From NCBI GenBank assembly GCA_963798195.1, contig CAWCSF010000004.1:124001-188000 (forward strand): DNA of 64,000 nucleotides. The letters are read 5' to 3'. Of the stretch, positions 17,864 to 25,564 are shown piece after piece (position 1 is the stretch's first letter; each line of letters starts with the position of its first letter). Origin of the DNA: CAVSRC01 sp963798195. Its GTDB lineage: Bacteria; Pseudomonadota; Alphaproteobacteria; Rhizobiales; Kaistiaceae. A program made the position numbers and the translations under genes. The notes below the pieces were generated by a model. It did no database searches, was not told where the DNA came from, and saw only the letters and a list, made by a program, of their open reading frames with translations.

Positions 17864-19555
17864 TCAGGGGCGCAGCTTGAAGCGGTGCGGCGCCAGCGCT
17901 TCGCCTAGGCTGCCGACGCGGCCACCAATCGTTTCGGCATCCGCCACCATCTCGATGGCATGGCACGGGCACTGGTCGAAGCAGACGGCGCAGCCGGTGC
18001 AGAGATCGAGGTTGACGCTGTATTTGCGGCCCTTGCCCAGCTTGATGATCGCCTGCTCCGGGCATGCCGCGAAGCAGTTGTCGCACTCGAAGCAGTTGCC
18101 GCAGGAAAGGCAGCGGTCGGCCTCGTAGCGCGCCTGCTTGTCGGTGATCCCGGTCACCACTTCGGCGAAGGACCGCCGCGCTTCCAGCGGCAGCTCGCTC
18201 ATCTTGGTCTGGCCGGCGTCGAGAAACAGAGGCAGGTTCAGCATGTCGAATGCGACCGCGGGCGACTTCTCCTGAGCCTCGTACGCGCCACCCTTGAGCC
18301 ACGCATCTATCGCGCGGGCTGCTTTCTTGCCGTGCCCGGTCGCCGCCGTCATGGTGCGGATGCCGCCGATCACGTCGCCACCGGCGAAGATGCCGGGACG
18401 GCCGGTCATCAGCCGGTCGTCCACGACGATCGTGTCGTCGCCGCCGATTTCCAGTTCGGAGACCTTGCGCAGGAAATCCACGTCGGCGTGCTGGCCGAGC
18501 GCCAGCACCAGGGTATCGACCGCCAGCGTTTCCAACTCGCCGGTCGGCCGCAGCGTTCCGTCCTCGCCGAGTGCGATCCGCTCGATCGTGACGCCTTCTT
18601 TGCCGAAGCGCGTCGGGTTGGTCAGCCACCTCGCCTGGACGCCTTCCAGCAGCGCCTCGTCCGCCTCGTACGGATCGGCGCGCATGTGCGCCCGGTCGCG
18701 ACGATAGACGAGGATCGATTCCTCGGCGCCCAGTCGCTTGGCGACCCGCGCCGCGTCCATGGCGGTGTTGCCGCCACCGACCACCGCGACCACACGACCG
18801 AGTTCAGGCGCCAGCCCGCGTTCGATATGCTCGAACAGCGAGATCGCGTCGATCATCTGCTTGCCGTCGGCGGCGGGGATGTCGAGATGGTTGCCGTCGT
18901 GGGTGCCTATGGCGATGAAGCACGCGTCGAAGCCGCCCATCTGCATCGCGCTGGTCACATCCTCGACGCGTGTGCCCATGGTGAAGCGCACGCCCATCGC
19001 CTCGATACGCTTGATTTCGTTGAGTAGTTCGGCGCGGGGCAGGCGATAGGCGGGGATGCCGTAATGCATCATGCCGCCGGGCTCGTCCATGGCGTCGCGA
19101 ATCTCGACCGCATGGCCCAACCGGCGGAGGTGCCAGGCGCAGGAGAGCCCGGCCGGGCCGGCGCCGACGATCAGCACTTTCTTGCCGGTCGGCGTACCGG
19201 CCGGGACGGTCCATCCCTTCTCGACGGCGAGATCGCCAAGAAAGCGCTCGACCGCATGGATCGAGACCGACTCGTCAAGCTCGGCGCGATTGCACTTTGT
19301 CTCGCACGGGTGATAGCAGGCGCGGCCGTGAATGCCGGGCAGGGGGTTGTCGGCGACCAGCGTCCGCCATGCATGTTCGAAGGCGCCTTCGCGCGCGTGT
19401 GCCAGCCACGCCTGGATGTTCTCGCCGGCGGGGCAGGCGCGATTGCACGGCGGCAGGTGGTCGATCCACGCCGGATGCTGCCAACGCTGCGGGCCAGCGC
19501 CCTTCTGCATGGTGGCGCGCAGGACCGGCGTCAGGTCTTCGAGGACTAGGCTCAT
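17864..19555 (-). CDS. GltD-like NAD(P)-binding Fe-S flavoprotein with C-terminal double [4Fe-4S] ferredoxin domain
   Basis: Predicted NAD(P)H-linked electron-transfer subunit (563 residues). The N-terminus has the GltD/DPD-type Fe-S domain (Cys37, Cys41, Cys80, Cys84, Cys88). FAD binding is at V-L-I-V-G-A-G-P-A-G-L-S-C-A-W, and the NAD(P) fold is at V-A-V-V-G-G-G-N-T-A-M-D-A-A-R-V. A ferredoxin tail holds C-L-S-C-G-N-C-F-E-C-D-N-C-F-A-A-C-P and C-T-G-C-A-V-C-F-D-Q-C-P. The frame is open to 19657, but M-S-L-V-L-E-D at 19555 matches a family-like start and leaves the palindrome at 19636-19655 in the promoter. It is the first gene of an operon with nifJ and a DHOD-like gene. I infer that it couples PFOR to NAD(P)H. 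A glutamate synthase role is unlikely, as no large subunit is nearby. Confidence 0.85.
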   Translation of the reverse strand: MSLVLEDLTPVLRATMQKGAGPQRWQHPAWIDHLPPCNRACPAGENIQAWLAHAREGAFEHAWRTLVADNPLPGIHGRACYHPCETKCNRAELDESVSIHAVERFLGDLAVEKGWTVPAGTPTGKKVLIVGAGPAGLSCAWHLRRLGHAVEIRDAMDEPGGMMHYGIPAYRLPRAELLNEIKRIEAMGVRFTMGTRVEDVTSAMQMGGFDACFIAIGTHDGNHLDIPAADGKQMIDAISLFEHIERGLAPELGRVVAVVGGGNTAMDAARVAKRLGAEESILVYRRDRAHMRADPYEADEALLEGVQARWLTNPTRFGKEGVTIERIALGEDGTLRPTGELETLAVDTLVLALGQHADVDFLRKVSELEIGGDDTIVVDDRLMTGRPGIFAGGDVIGGIRTMTAATGHGKKAARAIDAWLKGGAYEAQEKSPAVAFDMLNLPLFLDAGQTKMSELPLEARRSFAEVVTGITDKQARYEADRCLSCGNCFECDNCFAACPEQAIIKLGKGRKYSVNLDLCTGCAVCFDQCPCHAIEMVADAETIGGRVGSLGEALAPHRFKLRP

Positions 19556-19635
19556 GCGGGGCTGGCCTTCGTGGATGCTCGCTGGCGCCGCAAGGGCGGG
19601 ACAGTGAGCAACGTCAGGCTGGCCCGCCGCCGGTC

Positions 19636-19657
19636 GAGCCACATTGATGTGGCTCAA
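19636..19657 (-). promoter_or_regulatory. perfect 20-bp palindrome with FNR/FixK-like box upstream of the PFOR operon
   Basis: Bases 19636-19655 read GAGCCACATTGATGTGGCTC, a perfect 9+2+9 inverted repeat. Overlapping it at 19644-19657 is TTGATGTGGCTCAA, which matches the FNR/FixK consensus TTGAT-N4-ATCAA at 9 of 10 defined bases and has the full TTGA-N6-TCAA core. The box centre is about 95 bases ahead of the chosen ATG (19555) of the GltD-like gene. Oxygen-responsive control of an oxygen-sensitive PFOR operon would make biological sense. The palindrome could alternatively serve another dimeric regulator or form an RNA hairpin. Confidence 0.6.
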
Positions 19658-19713
19658 TTAGACGATGGTCGGCTACGGCGAACTTGCTCCGTGGTTGGTA
19701 CAGACGCTGGCCG

Positions 19714-20940
19714 TCAGGCGACCCAATACCATTGCGCAAACATTGCCGAGTAGGCGAACAGCAGTGCGGACGATAGTCCGATTGCGCTTGCCGTCAGCCA
19801 CGGCCGGCCTTCCGTAAAACTGGCGGCGCCAATGAATGCCGGAAATGCCAGGAAGACGTATCGCGACATTCCGTTGAACCCTTGTCCCCCACCAAGGGCC
19901 AAATACGGAATCAACAGGACACCGAGACCAAACAGCAAAAGTGAAAATGGCAGCCTCCGCCAGGAAATCGCGATCAGCAGCGCAAACAGCGCGAAGAACC
20001 AGGCATCCAGTTCGGCGGGCACGACACTCTTCAGGTTTTCCAGCTTTAGGGCGCTAAACAGCGGCGCCGGCGTCAGAAGATCAAGGAGTCCGCTGCCGAT
20101 CGCCTTGCCGCTGCTCATCCACGCTACCCGAGCGCTCCAAAATGCCAAGGGATAGCCCAGTGTCTTCCAGAGGAAGATCATGTGGACCCAAATGCCCGAC
20201 GTCACGAGAACGATGACGAGCGGCACGTAGAAGACGAGTTTTCTCCGTTCGATTTGTTGCTGACGCCAAAGCTCCCACAGCAAAACGGGCAAAAGAGCCA
20301 TGCCGGTCGCGCGCGTCGCGACTGCCAGGCCGGCGACCGCGGCGGCAGCGATGTAGTGCTGCTTGTTCACCAGCAGGAGGCTGCAAAGCATCAGGAGCAG
20401 GGTTAGCGGCTCGCTGTACCCGGCTGAGAGGAAAATCGAGGCCGGAAAGAAACTGAACAACGCTACGGTCGTCAGCCCGATTTGCTCGTCGAAACTCGAA
20501 GACACCAACTTGTAAAGTGCAATAACGGACAGGATCGCGGACGCGTTGGCAACGATCAGCAAGGCAGCGTAGCCGTTGACACCCAATGCAATCGACGTGA
20601 TCTTGGCCACAAGAGGATACAACGGGAAGAAATTCACATTCTGCTGGACGTGTCCGTCCCCGTTGAAACTGTATCCGTTAGCCAATATCGAGTGGTACCA
20701 GCCGGAGTCCCATCGCAGGAGGCTATGGTACCACTTGTCGCCGGCGTCCCAGAGGCCTGGACCGTCGGCGCGCGGGATAAACCTCTTGGCGAATTTGATG
20801 GCGAGGTAGATGACCACGCGCGACGACAGGAAGATTGTCAGGGCCGCGACATATGGCCGAAACAGGCGCCAGCGATCCGCCAGGCTATACGAGATTGGAT
20901 TATTCCGGACCGGAGTTGCGGATGGCATGCGGTCGATCAA
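19714..20940 (-). CDS. PIG-V/Mannosyl_trans2-like membrane glycosyltransferase
   Basis: Polytopic membrane protein of 408 residues with about 9-11 hydrophobic segments, resembling bacterial relatives of the GPI mannosyltransferase II (PIG-V) family. A lumenal-type loop after the first segment carries D-A-G-D-K-W-Y and L-L-R-W-D-S-G-W-Y-H-S-I-L-A-N-G-Y, the conserved acidic motif of this GT-C group, followed by N-F-F-P-L-Y-P-L. It probably transfers a sugar from a polyprenyl-phosphate donor outside the inner membrane; the acceptor is unknown. TTG at 20940 has GAGGGG six bases upstream and may be the true start; ATG at 20928 is the alternative but sits 18 bases from that site. The gene looks less GC-rich than its neighbours and stands alone, which hints at acquisition. 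Confidence 0.72.
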   Translation of the reverse strand: MIDRMPSATPVRNNPISYSLADRWRLFRPYVAALTIFLSSRVVIYLAIKFAKRFIPRADGPGLWDAGDKWYHSLLRWDSGWYHSILANGYSFNGDGHVQQNVNFFPLYPLVAKITSIALGVNGYAALLIVANASAILSVIALYKLVSSSFDEQIGLTTVALFSFFPASIFLSAGYSEPLTLLLMLCSLLLVNKQHYIAAAAVAGLAVATRATGMALLPVLLWELWRQQQIERRKLVFYVPLVIVLVTSGIWVHMIFLWKTLGYPLAFWSARVAWMSSGKAIGSGLLDLLTPAPLFSALKLENLKSVVPAELDAWFFALFALLIAISWRRLPFSLLLFGLGVLLIPYLALGGGQGFNGMSRYVFLAFPAFIGAASFTEGRPWLTASAIGLSSALLFAYSAMFAQWYWVA

Positions 20941-21135
20941 AGCGCGCCCCTCATCAATTCGGCCGGAAGGTACTGCAAAAGCTTCTGCCGGTGCGGAGAG
21001 ACTTGAAGTGCGTCCGGCTGGCGCGACATGGCCCTTCTTCTATGGGAAAGTCACTGAGGTCGAGTCCTCTGACGACTTCCAGGGGCCCGATGATTCCCAG
21101 CGGCCGGCCGGGCATTGACCTACCTCATCCGCGCG
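20941..21135. other. intergenic spacer, no feature recognised apart from an SD
   Basis: About 195 bases between two minus-strand genes. It contains the GAGGGG ribosome-binding site just ahead of TTG 20940. I see no reading frame, clear terminator or repeat. It must contain the promoter of the mannosyltransferase-like gene. Confidence 0.4.
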
Positions 21136-22248
21136 CTAGCTGCTGCCGAGCCGCAGTTCCGCCGGATCGAACCGCCGCAGCCGGCCGGGATCGAACGGCG
21201 TCAGATCGACCGTGCTGGCGGCCCCGTCGGCGATCATTTCTGCCATCGCTTCGCCAGTGGCCGGCCCATTGAGGATGCCCCACACGCTGTGGCCGGTCGC
21301 CACGTAAGCGCCGTCGACGCCCGGGATGGCGCCGATCAGCGGTACGCCGTCGCGCGTCACCGGGCGGAAGCAGGCCTGGCGGGAGCGGAGCGGGGCGTCG
21401 CGCAGAACCGGCGAGATGCTCCGGCAAATCGCCTCGAAGCGTGCGCTCTCATCTTCCTCGGGCATCACGTCCGCTGGCTCGATCGGGATTGGCGCCTCGC
21501 TCCGGTAGCCGCAGATGTAAGTCGTCCCGTCGCTGCGCGGAAAGACCTCCGGATGTGCCGTGCCATCCGCCGTCTCGAGAAACAGCGCCTCCGCCGGCAG
21601 TGCATCGCCCGTCTCGAAGACGAGGCTGTGTCCTTTCAGGCCGTAGACCGCCGGAAGGGGCAGCCAGCGCGAAGCGAGGATCGACCACGGTCCCATGGCG
21701 ATCATCACTGCGTCGGCCGGTAGCGTCTCGCTGCCGACCGTCACGCCAGTTGTTTTACCATCCGCCTGCAAGATGCCCGTGACCTCGCCAGCGCGCAGCG
21801 TGGCGCCGTTGGCCTCGGCCGCCGCCATCATCGCCTTGGTGAAGTCGCCCGGATGCACCTGTGCCGTCGTCTCGGGCGTGCCGAGCCGCTGTCCGATTGC
21901 GACCTGGTCGGAAACCCATCGCACCGGACCGGCATCCTCGACGGAGTAGCCGGCCTGGCCGCCATAGGTCGTCATGCGGCGATAGTGCCAGGCTTCGCCG
22001 CCAAGTGCCTCGGCGAGGTCCGAATGGAGCGCAAAGCTTCGCCGCGCCAGTTGCTCCAGCGGGCCGCCGTCGCACCAGTCGAGCGCCAGGAAGCCTCCGG
22101 ATTTCCCCGACGCGGCGCAGGCTACCCCGGTTCGTTCGACGACCGTCACGGCAATGCCGCGCCGGCTCAGGAAATACGCAGTCGTTGCGCCGATGACCCC
22201 GCCACCGCAGATGACCACGCGTTTCTTCCGGTGCGAAACCGGACTCAT
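21136..22248 (-). CDS. FAD-dependent oxidoreductase, DAO/glycine oxidase family
   Basis: Flavoprotein of the D-amino-acid oxidase superfamily (370 residues). The N-terminal Rossmann motif reads V-V-I-C-G-G-G-V-I-G-A-T-T-A-Y-F-L-S-R-R-G, followed by V-V-E-R-T and S-G-K-S-G-G-F-L. The C-terminal FAD contact region is Y-V-A-T-G-H-S-V-W-G-I-L-N-G-P-A-T-G, and F-R-P-V-T-R-D-G-V-P-L-I-G precedes it, as in glycine/sarcosine oxidases. No metabolic partner is adjacent, so the substrate cannot be assigned. It diverges from the mscS-type gene with only about 70 bases between them. It differs clearly from the second DAO protein at 39179-40408. Confidence 0.85.
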   Translation of the reverse strand: MSPVSHRKKRVVICGGGVIGATTAYFLSRRGIAVTVVERTGVACAASGKSGGFLALDWCDGGPLEQLARRSFALHSDLAEALGGEAWHYRRMTTYGGQAGYSVEDAGPVRWVSDQVAIGQRLGTPETTAQVHPGDFTKAMMAAAEANGATLRAGEVTGILQADGKTTGVTVGSETLPADAVMIAMGPWSILASRWLPLPAVYGLKGHSLVFETGDALPAEALFLETADGTAHPEVFPRSDGTTYICGYRSEAPIPIEPADVMPEEDESARFEAICRSISPVLRDAPLRSRQACFRPVTRDGVPLIGAIPGVDGAYVATGHSVWGILNGPATGEAMAEMIADGAASTVDLTPFDPGRLRRFDPAELRLGSS

Positions 22249-22317
22249 GAGGGTAGTACCGGATTCAGGGGCAATTTTAGCAGCGGCGGGTTCACTTCAG
22301 ATCGGAACGATTGCCCG

Positions 22318-23739
22318 ATGCCGGCGTTGCCAAAGATGCGCGAGGGCGAAGACGTCCAGAAGATCCTCCCCAAGGTGGTTCTGCCGTTTTTGGCGGCGAC
22401 CTGCCTCATGCTGCTTCTCCTTGCGTTTCCTGGCACAGCCCGCGCGGCGCCCGCCGTCGAGCCGACGGTAGCGCAGCCGCTCGCCGCCGTTCCCGATGTC
22501 GGCGACAACGACATCGCCACCCGCCTTCTTCGCATCATCCGGGCCACCGGCTGGTTTCAGACGCCAAAGGTGTCTGTGCAGGATGGCGTGGTCTTCCTTG
22601 ACGGCGTCGCGGCGACGGCGGAGCATCGGGACTGGGCGGGCAGGCTCGCCGAGAACATCCAGGGTGCCGTTGCCGTAGTCAACCGCATAGAGGTCGACGC
22701 AAGCGTCGGCTCGACTTTGGGTCGCGCCGGCGACGAGTTCAGCCGGCTGCTGCAAAATGCCACGCAGGCGTGGCCGCTCTTCGTTCTGGCCGCCGTCATC
22801 ATTGTCGCCACCTGGCTGGTCAGCGTCCTCGTCGCTGCCTTCACGCGCCGGGTTTTGGCCGATCGCATCGCTTCGCCGCTGCTTCTGACGTTTGTAGTGC
22901 GGGCGCTGTCGATCCCTGTCTTGCTGCTCGGCATCTATTTCGTGCTGCGGGTGGCGGATCTTACCGGCCTGGCCTTCACGCTCCTCGGCGGCACCGGCAT
23001 CGTCGGGGTCATCATCGGCTTCTCGCTTCGCGATATCGCCGAGAATTTTCTTGCCAGCCTCCTCCTCAGCATGCGCAATCCATTCCGTAGCGGCGATCTG
23101 GTTGAGGTCGCGGGTCACACCGGCATCGTTCAGAACCTCAACACCCGCACCACCATTCTGCTCACTCTGGATGGCAACCAGGTGCAGATTCCGAACGCCA
23201 CCGTCTTCAAAAGCACCATCAAGAACTACAGCAGCATCCCTAGCCGCCGCGCCGAGTTCGTGGTTGGCATCGGCTACGATTCATCGGCGGCTCTGGCGCA
23301 GAAGTTGATCGCCGACGTGCTCGCCAGCCATCCCGCCGTCCTGGAGGAGCCGGAGCCGCTTGTGCTGGTCGATGAACTGGGGGAGGCGACGGTGAATCTG
23401 CGCGTGAACTATTGGTTCGACAGCGCCAGTTACTCACCGGCAAAGATCAATTCCGCCCTGTTGCGCCAGACAAAGAATGCGCTCCTTGAGGGCGGCATCG
23501 AACTGCCCGATCCTGCCCGGGAGGTGGTCTTCCCGAAAGGCGTGCCGATCGTTCAGGCATCGGCCAAGCCCGCCACGCCGCCGGTAGCGTCGAAGGCGGC
23601 GGCGCGACCGGTTGCCGTCGCCGACGAGTCTGTGGATGCGGCGCCGAGCGAGGGCAATCTGTCGAGCGAGTCGGCAGACGCCCACGCCCGTGCGACGGGC
23701 AATCTCGCCGAGGCAGAAGAGAACCTCCTCAAGAACTGA
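22318..23739 (+). CDS. MscS-family mechanosensitive channel with N-terminal BON domain
   Basis: Inner-membrane channel protein (473 residues), predicted to release solutes on hypo-osmotic shock. The start has a hydrophobic signal segment ending F-P-G-T-A-R-A-A-P. A BON-like domain follows (about residues 60-125: L-L-R-I-I-R-A-T-G-W-F ... V-V-N-R-I-E-V-D), then three hydrophobic spans. The pore-lining region is L-L-G-G-T-G-I-V-G-V-I-I-G-F-S-L-R-D, with the MscS beta domain motif I-P-N-A-T-V-F after it. The tail (about 410-473) is Ala/Pro/Glu-rich and probably disordered. The frame continues upstream to 21853 over the antisense gene. ATG 22318 or 22336 are the sensible starts, and I chose the first. 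Confidence 0.88.
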   Translation: MPALPKMREGEDVQKILPKVVLPFLAATCLMLLLLAFPGTARAAPAVEPTVAQPLAAVPDVGDNDIATRLLRIIRATGWFQTPKVSVQDGVVFLDGVAATAEHRDWAGRLAENIQGAVAVVNRIEVDASVGSTLGRAGDEFSRLLQNATQAWPLFVLAAVIIVATWLVSVLVAAFTRRVLADRIASPLLLTFVVRALSIPVLLLGIYFVLRVADLTGLAFTLLGGTGIVGVIIGFSLRDIAENFLASLLLSMRNPFRSGDLVEVAGHTGIVQNLNTRTTILLTLDGNQVQIPNATVFKSTIKNYSSIPSRRAEFVVGIGYDSSAALAQKLIADVLASHPAVLEEPEPLVLVDELGEATVNLRVNYWFDSASYSPAKINSALLRQTKNALLEGGIELPDPAREVVFPKGVPIVQASAKPATPPVASKAAARPVAVADESVDAAPSEGNLSSESADAHARATGNLAEAEENLLKN

Positions 23740-23796
23740 ATTGAGGCGCGGTTCCGGTTTGCTGCGCTGGCAATGGCGGCAGCGGGGGCTTGCGAA

Positions 23797-24501
23797 CTAG
23801 CCCTTGGCTTTCGCCGCTTCGTAGCGTGCCTTGGTGGCCTCGTTCATTGGGTAGAGGCCGGGCAGGGCGACGCCGCTGTCCACCTCGTCCATGATCCACG
23901 CCTCCATCCGCTCCTGTTCGGGCGCTTCGGCGAGCACCGCGTCGAGCAGGCCGGCGGGGATCAGCACCGCGCCGTCCCCATCGGCGACAATCACGTCATC
24001 CGGGAAGATGGCTACGCCGCCGCAGGCGATCGGCTCCTGCCAGTTGACGAAAGTCAGACCCGCCACCGAGGGCGGCGCCGCGGCGCCCTGGCACCACACT
24101 GGCAGACCGGTGCCTAGCACGCCGGCAAGGTCGCGCACCACGCCGTCGGTGATCAGCGCAGCGGCGCCGCGCTTCGCCATGCGCGCGCACAGGATGTCGC
24201 CGAAGATGCCGGCGTCGGTCGTGCCCATGGCGTCGACAACCACCATGGCCCCTTCCGGCATGGCCTCGATCGCCGCGCGGGTCGATTTCGGCGAGGCCCA
24301 CGAGGCGGGCGTCGCGAGGTCCTCGCGCGCGGGCACGAAACGCATGGTGAAGGCGCGGCCGACGAGGCGCGGATAGTCCGGCCCAAGAGGACGGGCGTTG
24401 CGCAGCCAGATGTTCCGCAGCCCCTTCTTCAGCAGGATCGTGGTGATCGTGGCGGTCGAGACCGCTTTCAATGTGTCGGCGGCCGCGCGGTCGAGTGTCA
24501 T
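23797..24501 (-). CDS. RraA family protein (HMG/oxaloacetate aldolase-like)
   Basis: RraA/MenG-fold protein of 234 residues. The conserved core is visible: V-V-V-D-A-M-G-T-T-D-A-G-I-F-G-D-I-L-C-A-R-M-A, then I-T-D-G-V-V-R-D-L, where the Arg and Asp match the family's pyruvate- and metal-binding residues. P-D-D-V-I-V-A-D-G-D-G-A-V-L-I-P follows, also typical. Family members are either aldolases or decarboxylases of 4-carboxy-4-hydroxy-2-oxo acids, or regulators of RNase E. The aldolase type is more likely outside gammaproteobacteria. ATG 24501 has AAGGGG about 7 bases upstream and the usual family start, so the 76-codon upstream extension of the frame is rejected. There is no pathway context. 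Confidence 0.85.
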   Translation of the reverse strand: MTLDRAAADTLKAVSTATITTILLKKGLRNIWLRNARPLGPDYPRLVGRAFTMRFVPAREDLATPASWASPKSTRAAIEAMPEGAMVVVDAMGTTDAGIFGDILCARMAKRGAAALITDGVVRDLAGVLGTGLPVWCQGAAAPPSVAGLTFVNWQEPIACGGVAIFPDDVIVADGDGAVLIPAGLLDAVLAEAPEQERMEAWIMDEVDSGVALPGLYPMNEATKARYEAAKAKG

Positions 24502-24708
24502 GGTATGCCCCTTGTTTGCAGGTCGGGCCGATCCTGCCGCGAAACGACGCACAAGGAAATGCGGCCGATGCTCCCGTGCAGTGCCCGGAACGGTGAAACT
24601 CGCTATTTCAGATGCTTTTTTGCCTGCCGGCATCGAAGGTGAGCACCAGTGCGCTCGGCTGGAGTGCAATGGCGGCCTGATTGCCGCAGTTGGTGTAGCC
24701 TGCCGCAT

Positions 24709-25560
24709 ATGGGTCCGACCGCCGATCATGCGTCCTCGGTCGCCGGCGCGCTACGCCGCTGGTCGCTGGCCAATCCGCGGCTGATCGCCGATACGGCTAC
24801 CAGCCGGGTCTTCAAAGTGGATCAACCGTCCGGCGAACTGGCCGTTCTCAAGGTCCTGAAGCCAGACGGGGCCGAAGAGGCTCGGGGCTTCCCGCTTATG
24901 CGATGGTACGGCGGCGATGGCGCCGTCGGCGTTCTTGCCGCTGACGACACCACGATCCTGATGGAGTGGCTAGACGGTGCCACGCTCGGCGACATGGTCC
25001 GTGGCGGCAACGACGAAGGCGCAACCGACGTGCTGTGCGATGTCGTCTCCAAACTGCATCGGAAGCGCCTCGCGCCAACGCCAGCCAGGCTGTTGACGCT
25101 GGCCGGCCGCTTCGCGCCGCTGTTCACCACCGATCCAGCGTTTTTTCCATCGTCCCACCGCGCGCTTGTCGCGCAAGGTATCGCAATCGCCCTCGACCTT
25201 CTGGATGATGGACCCGATCCGATTCCGCTGCACGGCGACTTCCATCACGACAATGTTGTCGGCAGCCAGCGCGGTTGGCTGGTGATCGACGCGAAGGGAG
25301 TCATCGGCGATCCCGCATATGAAGTGTCCAATGTCTTTCGCAACCCGGAGGGCGCGGAGATGCTCGCCATGCGTCCCGATCGCATCGACCGGCTGGCGGC
25401 AAAGTTCGCTACCAAACTCGGCCTGGAGCCAAAGCGCGTGCTCGGATGGGCGGTGGCGCATTGCGCGTTATCAGCCTGTTGGGACCACGAGGCCGGCATG
25501 CCGCTCGAATGGAACATGAGGATGCTGCACCCACTGCTCTCGGCCCACGAAAGGGCGTGA
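24709..25560 (+). CDS. APH(6)-like aminoglycoside/hydroxyurea phosphotransferase
   Basis: Kinase of the streptomycin 6-phosphotransferase/hydroxyurea kinase family (283 residues). ATP-binding Lys is in L-A-V-L-K-V-L (about residue 48). The catalytic loop is L-H-G-D-F-H-H-D-N (Asp177, Asn182), followed by W-L-V-I-D-A-K-G-V-I-G-D-P-A-Y-E (Asp194 for metal), which is the APH(6) pattern. Such proteins can inactivate streptomycin, but many chromosomal members have unknown natural substrates. The start ATG 24709 gives the usual N-terminus; the frame is open a little further. It ends five bases from the end of the convergent nucleotidyltransferase gene. Confidence 0.82.
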   Translation: MGPTADHASSVAGALRRWSLANPRLIADTATSRVFKVDQPSGELAVLKVLKPDGAEEARGFPLMRWYGGDGAVGVLAADDTTILMEWLDGATLGDMVRGGNDEGATDVLCDVVSKLHRKRLAPTPARLLTLAGRFAPLFTTDPAFFPSSHRALVAQGIAIALDLLDDGPDPIPLHGDFHHDNVVGSQRGWLVIDAKGVIGDPAYEVSNVFRNPEGAEMLAMRPDRIDRLAAKFATKLGLEPKRVLGWAVAHCALSACWDHEAGMPLEWNMRMLHPLLSAHERA

Positions 25561-25564
25561 GCGG

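Noticed and set aside
19556..19657. N-terminal extension of the GltD-like protein to the first start at 19657.
   Set aside because: The extra 34 residues are unlike the family, and the extension would place the palindrome and FNR-like box inside coding sequence. ATG 19555 is preferred.
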